Below, in pieces: positions 50,051 through 51,650 of a DNA stretch of 51,650 nucleotides. The stretch spans positions 1-51,650 of the forward strand of contig NZ_VLLE01000009.1 of the NCBI RefSeq assembly GCF_007830055.1, written 5' to 3'. The stretch's first letter is position 1. Every line of letters starts with the position of its first letter. The notes beneath the pieces were generated by a model. The model ran no database searches, had not been told where the DNA came from, and worked only from the letters and a program-made list of their open reading frames with translations. The position numbers and the translations under genes are program-made. This DNA is from Lacibacter cauensis. GTDB lineage: Bacteria; Bacteroidota; Bacteroidia; Chitinophagales; Chitinophagaceae.

Positions 50051-50078
50051 TTAAGGGGCATTTTGCAATGCCCCTTAA
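50051..50078. repeat. Second perfect hairpin after the DUF932 gene
   Basis: TTAAGGGGCA (50051-50060) pairs with TGCCCCTTAA (50069-50078) around TTTTGCAA. On the minus strand it follows the DUF932 stop at 50085 after six bases and may stop or stabilise that transcript. It shares GGGGCA-TTTTGCAA wording with the previous hairpin. Confidence 0.6.
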
Positions 50079-50084
50079 TAACCA

Positions 50085-51119
50085 TTAATTATAAATACCC
50101 ACCATTTCACTCTTTACAAAGTCTTCACAAAGCTGAAAGGCTTTTTGTGTTCTTAACTGTGCTGTGCCGCCATATAACAATGATTTCATTTTGGCTTCGT
50201 CATCTTTGTAATTTCTTACATTTTGAAAATAGCCAGTGATAGCATTATAAGCGCCAAACACTGTTCCCTTTGTTGTTTCATATTGCTGGGATGGGCTGCT
50301 CACGTTGTATTCATATACATCATCGCACATATTTTTAAAACAGGTGCTTAATTCATCCAATTCACCTTTTTCAATATTCTGCAATACTTCTTTATTGGGA
50401 ACCATTGCGAGTTGTATCAATTTCTGTACTTCTTTATCTGTAATACGAACCTTTGCCCATTGATTAAAAATCCCTTCTAACTGTACAGAAATCAGGTTAG
50501 TTATACCCATTACTTTGTGAGCTTCTTCTAATCGTTCTTTAGCATTGGCAGTATGACGGATCTTAATGGAATTACTACAGTTTTTCAAAGCAGCATTGAG
50601 AGTATTGTTACAAACAATTCTTGTAGGTGTAAAGGCCGCCATGATACTACCAAACCCGTCATGCGAAGTGGTAAGGAATAAATACTTTTCAATCATATCG
50701 TCATTACCCACTTTAATATAACCGGGCAGTTTAGCTGTAATAAAAATCTTTTCGCCTTTGCCCAATGCTCCGGCAGTTTCGTATTGAATGCCGTCACCTT
50801 CTACAATAGCATCAAAGAAACTGAAAGCATCTGCATTTTGCACCACTTCATAATCCTTACCCAATCGGTCGCCCAATACTGCACCCGTATCAGGACGGTA
50901 AGTGTAGAATGAACTTTTAGAGATCACTTCTGTACCATCATCTAAACGGTGTGTATTGGGTCGTTTCAATACTTCAAAATCAAGCCCTGCAAATTGCAAT
51001 GCTTCTTTACTGTTGGGATAGTCTTCCACAATTTGCCCCAAACCATGCCATGCTTTTTCTTTTACTGAAAAGAAACTGTGTTTACCTGTCTGTTCATTGA
51101 AATTAATATTGTGTGCCAT
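50085..51119 (-). CDS. DUF932 (phage/plasmid-like, TIGR03299-type) protein
   Basis: This is a 344-residue soluble protein. MAHNINFNEQTGKHSFFSVKEKAWHGLG is the family start. LDFEVLKRPNTHRLDDG, YTYRPDTGAVLGDRLGKDYEVVQN and TRIVCNNTLNAALKNC complete the DUF932 signatures. The C-terminal part has TKGTVFGAYNAITGYFQNVRNY, a common end. Such proteins are widespread on plasmids, phages and conjugative elements of Bacteroidota, usually near SSB and RadC-like genes, with no proven activity. The gene follows ssb and its terminator. The plasmid or integrative element context of this part of the window rests mainly on this gene. Confidence 0.9.
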   Translation of the reverse strand: MAHNINFNEQTGKHSFFSVKEKAWHGLGQIVEDYPNSKEALQFAGLDFEVLKRPNTHRLDDGTEVISKSSFYTYRPDTGAVLGDRLGKDYEVVQNADAFSFFDAIVEGDGIQYETAGALGKGEKIFITAKLPGYIKVGNDDMIEKYLFLTTSHDGFGSIMAAFTPTRIVCNNTLNAALKNCSNSIKIRHTANAKERLEEAHKVMGITNLISVQLEGIFNQWAKVRITDKEVQKLIQLAMVPNKEVLQNIEKGELDELSTCFKNMCDDVYEYNVSSPSQQYETTKGTVFGAYNAITGYFQNVRNYKDDEAKMKSLLYGGTAQLRTQKAFQLCEDFVKSEMVGIYN

Positions 51120-51140
51120 AGTTGTAAATTTTGATTGTTT

Positions 51141-51177
51141 AAAAAAAATGAAAGCATCCCGCCATTTAACGGGATGC
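51141..51177 (-). terminator. Intrinsic terminator after ssb
   Basis: GCATCCCG (51154-51161) pairs with CGGGATGC (51170-51177) around CCATTTAA. On the minus strand it is followed by TTTCATTTTTTTT. It ends the ssb transcript and separates it from the DUF932 gene. Confidence 0.82.
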
Positions 51178-51185
51178 CATGAAAG

Positions 51186-51584
51186 TTAAAATGGTAAGTC
51201 CTCTGCAACTTCTGAAACTGCTGCCGGTGCGGTGTTCATTGGCACTACCGGTGCAGATGCTGTATTGCCCCCTGTGGAACGGCCATGCAGTTTGATTGTG
51301 TTTACATGAAATGTAAGACTGGCCTTTACTTCCCCTTCTTTGTTTGTCCAGGCATTTGCACCAATGCGGCCATAACACTCCACCAACGTGCCTTTGGTTA
51401 AATACGCCGATACACCCGGATTAATCCAGTACGAACAGTTTACATACGTCGTAAACTTTTGTACCTCCGTGCTTCCTTTTGTTTTGTAAGTGTCATTGAT
51501 CGCAATGGAAAAGTTCACTACTTTTTTCCCTGCTTTTGTTTCGCTAACGGTTGCGTCTGCTGTAATTCTTCCGATGATTTCCAT
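51186..51584 (-). CDS. ssb: Single-stranded DNA-binding protein
   Basis: This is a 132-residue protein. The OB-fold lies at about 1-105: MEIIGRITADATVSET, KKVVNFSIAINDTYK, YVNCSYWINPGVSAYLTKGTLVECYGRIGANAW and FHVNTIKLHG. The C-terminal linker is Ala/Pro/Asn-rich and ends in the acidic tail VAEDLPF, the partner-binding tip that mostly reads DIPF in other SSBs. It protects single-stranded DNA in replication or conjugation. It is shorter than usual chromosomal SSB (about 150-180). As the first gene of the DUF932-RadC group it points to a mobile element. Confidence 0.93.
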   Translation of the reverse strand: MEIIGRITADATVSETKAGKKVVNFSIAINDTYKTKGSTEVQKFTTYVNCSYWINPGVSAYLTKGTLVECYGRIGANAWTNKEGEVKASLTFHVNTIKLHGRSTGGNTASAPVVPMNTAPAAVSEVAEDLPF

Positions 51585-51650
51585 AACTGAAATTTTAAAT
51601 GTTTAAAAAATGATTGTTTAACTGTGTTCTGATGATGAAAAAAAAATTGT

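Noticed and set aside
1-51650. CRISPR array, tRNA or rRNA
   Set aside because: No regularly spaced direct repeats and no recognisable tRNA arms or rRNA stretches were seen; repeats found are coding (Met-rich, metal-motif) or hairpins.

Overview
The window looks like part of a mobile or accessory region of a Bacteroidota genome, most probably near Chitinophagaceae/Sphingobacteriales. The evidence is the moderate-to-low GC content, TAnnTTTG-type -7 promoter elements with TTTG -33 boxes, A/T-rich start regions without strong Shine-Dalgarno sequences, and many families typical of this phylum (TonB-dependent receptor, DUF2911, RadC-like MPN protein, DUF932, GDCCVxC and HYC_CC_PP-type small proteins). 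No rRNA, tRNA or CRISPR array was seen.

Layout. (1) 1-1290, plus strand: the 3' end of a DUF262/DUF1524 (GmrSD-like) protein and a small unknown protein that may have a nuclease fold. (2) 1310-13309, minus strand: a mercury/cadmium/zinc/cobalt block with a GDCCVxC protein, a MerT-MerP fusion, a CadC-like ArsR repressor, a P1B-2 ATPase, a NicO/TauE-like exporter, MgtC, a Czc adaptor, a 1457-residue RND pump fused to its own outer-membrane factor, and small accessory proteins. (3) 12195-29239, minus strand: a copper/silver block with PepSY protein, CPH-type P1B ATPase, multicopper oxidase, a Met-rich DUF2231 protein, DUF2911, a methyltransferase, a second RND pump with adaptor and outer-membrane factor, and several secreted His/Cys-rich metal-binding proteins. 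It is divergent from a TonB-dependent receptor (29439-31643, plus). (4) 31682-34087, minus: a possible HhH/PD-(D/E)XK nuclease and a tyrosinase. (5) 34450-44731, minus: a Cus-like operon with two adaptors carrying metal-binding zinc-ribbon-like motifs, an outer-membrane factor, a second GDCCVxC protein, a CusA pump split into two adjacent frames, a triple metal-binding-motif protein, HMA proteins and an HMA-AraC regulator. (6) 45013-48348: an IS3-family element lying exactly between a truncated AraC gene and a truncated DUF3375 (Wadjet JetA) gene. (7) 48403-51584, minus: RadC-like protein, a membrane-anchored caspase-like protease, DUF932 protein and SSB, the kind of genes found on Bacteroidota plasmids and integrative elements.

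How it works together. Three RND efflux routes span the whole envelope. P-type ATPases of two metal classes empty the cytoplasm. The multicopper oxidase, tyrosinase, Met-rich protein and at least six CPMH/CPKCGM-motif proteins would oxidise, buffer or hand over periplasmic copper. Two regulators are visible: a CadC-like ArsR protein with a clear palindromic operator over its own promoter, and an AraC protein with a metal-binding N-terminus.

Most notable: a Wadjet anti-plasmid locus reduced to a truncated jetA by an IS/deletion event; a CusA pump broken in its cytoplasmic TM4-TM5 loop with a 2-nt stop-start spacing; a strongly structured leader before the TolC/adaptor/RND genes; and several genes whose -7 element lies only 4-6 nt before the ATG, suggesting leaderless mRNAs. 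All family names are by eye from motifs; no search was run.
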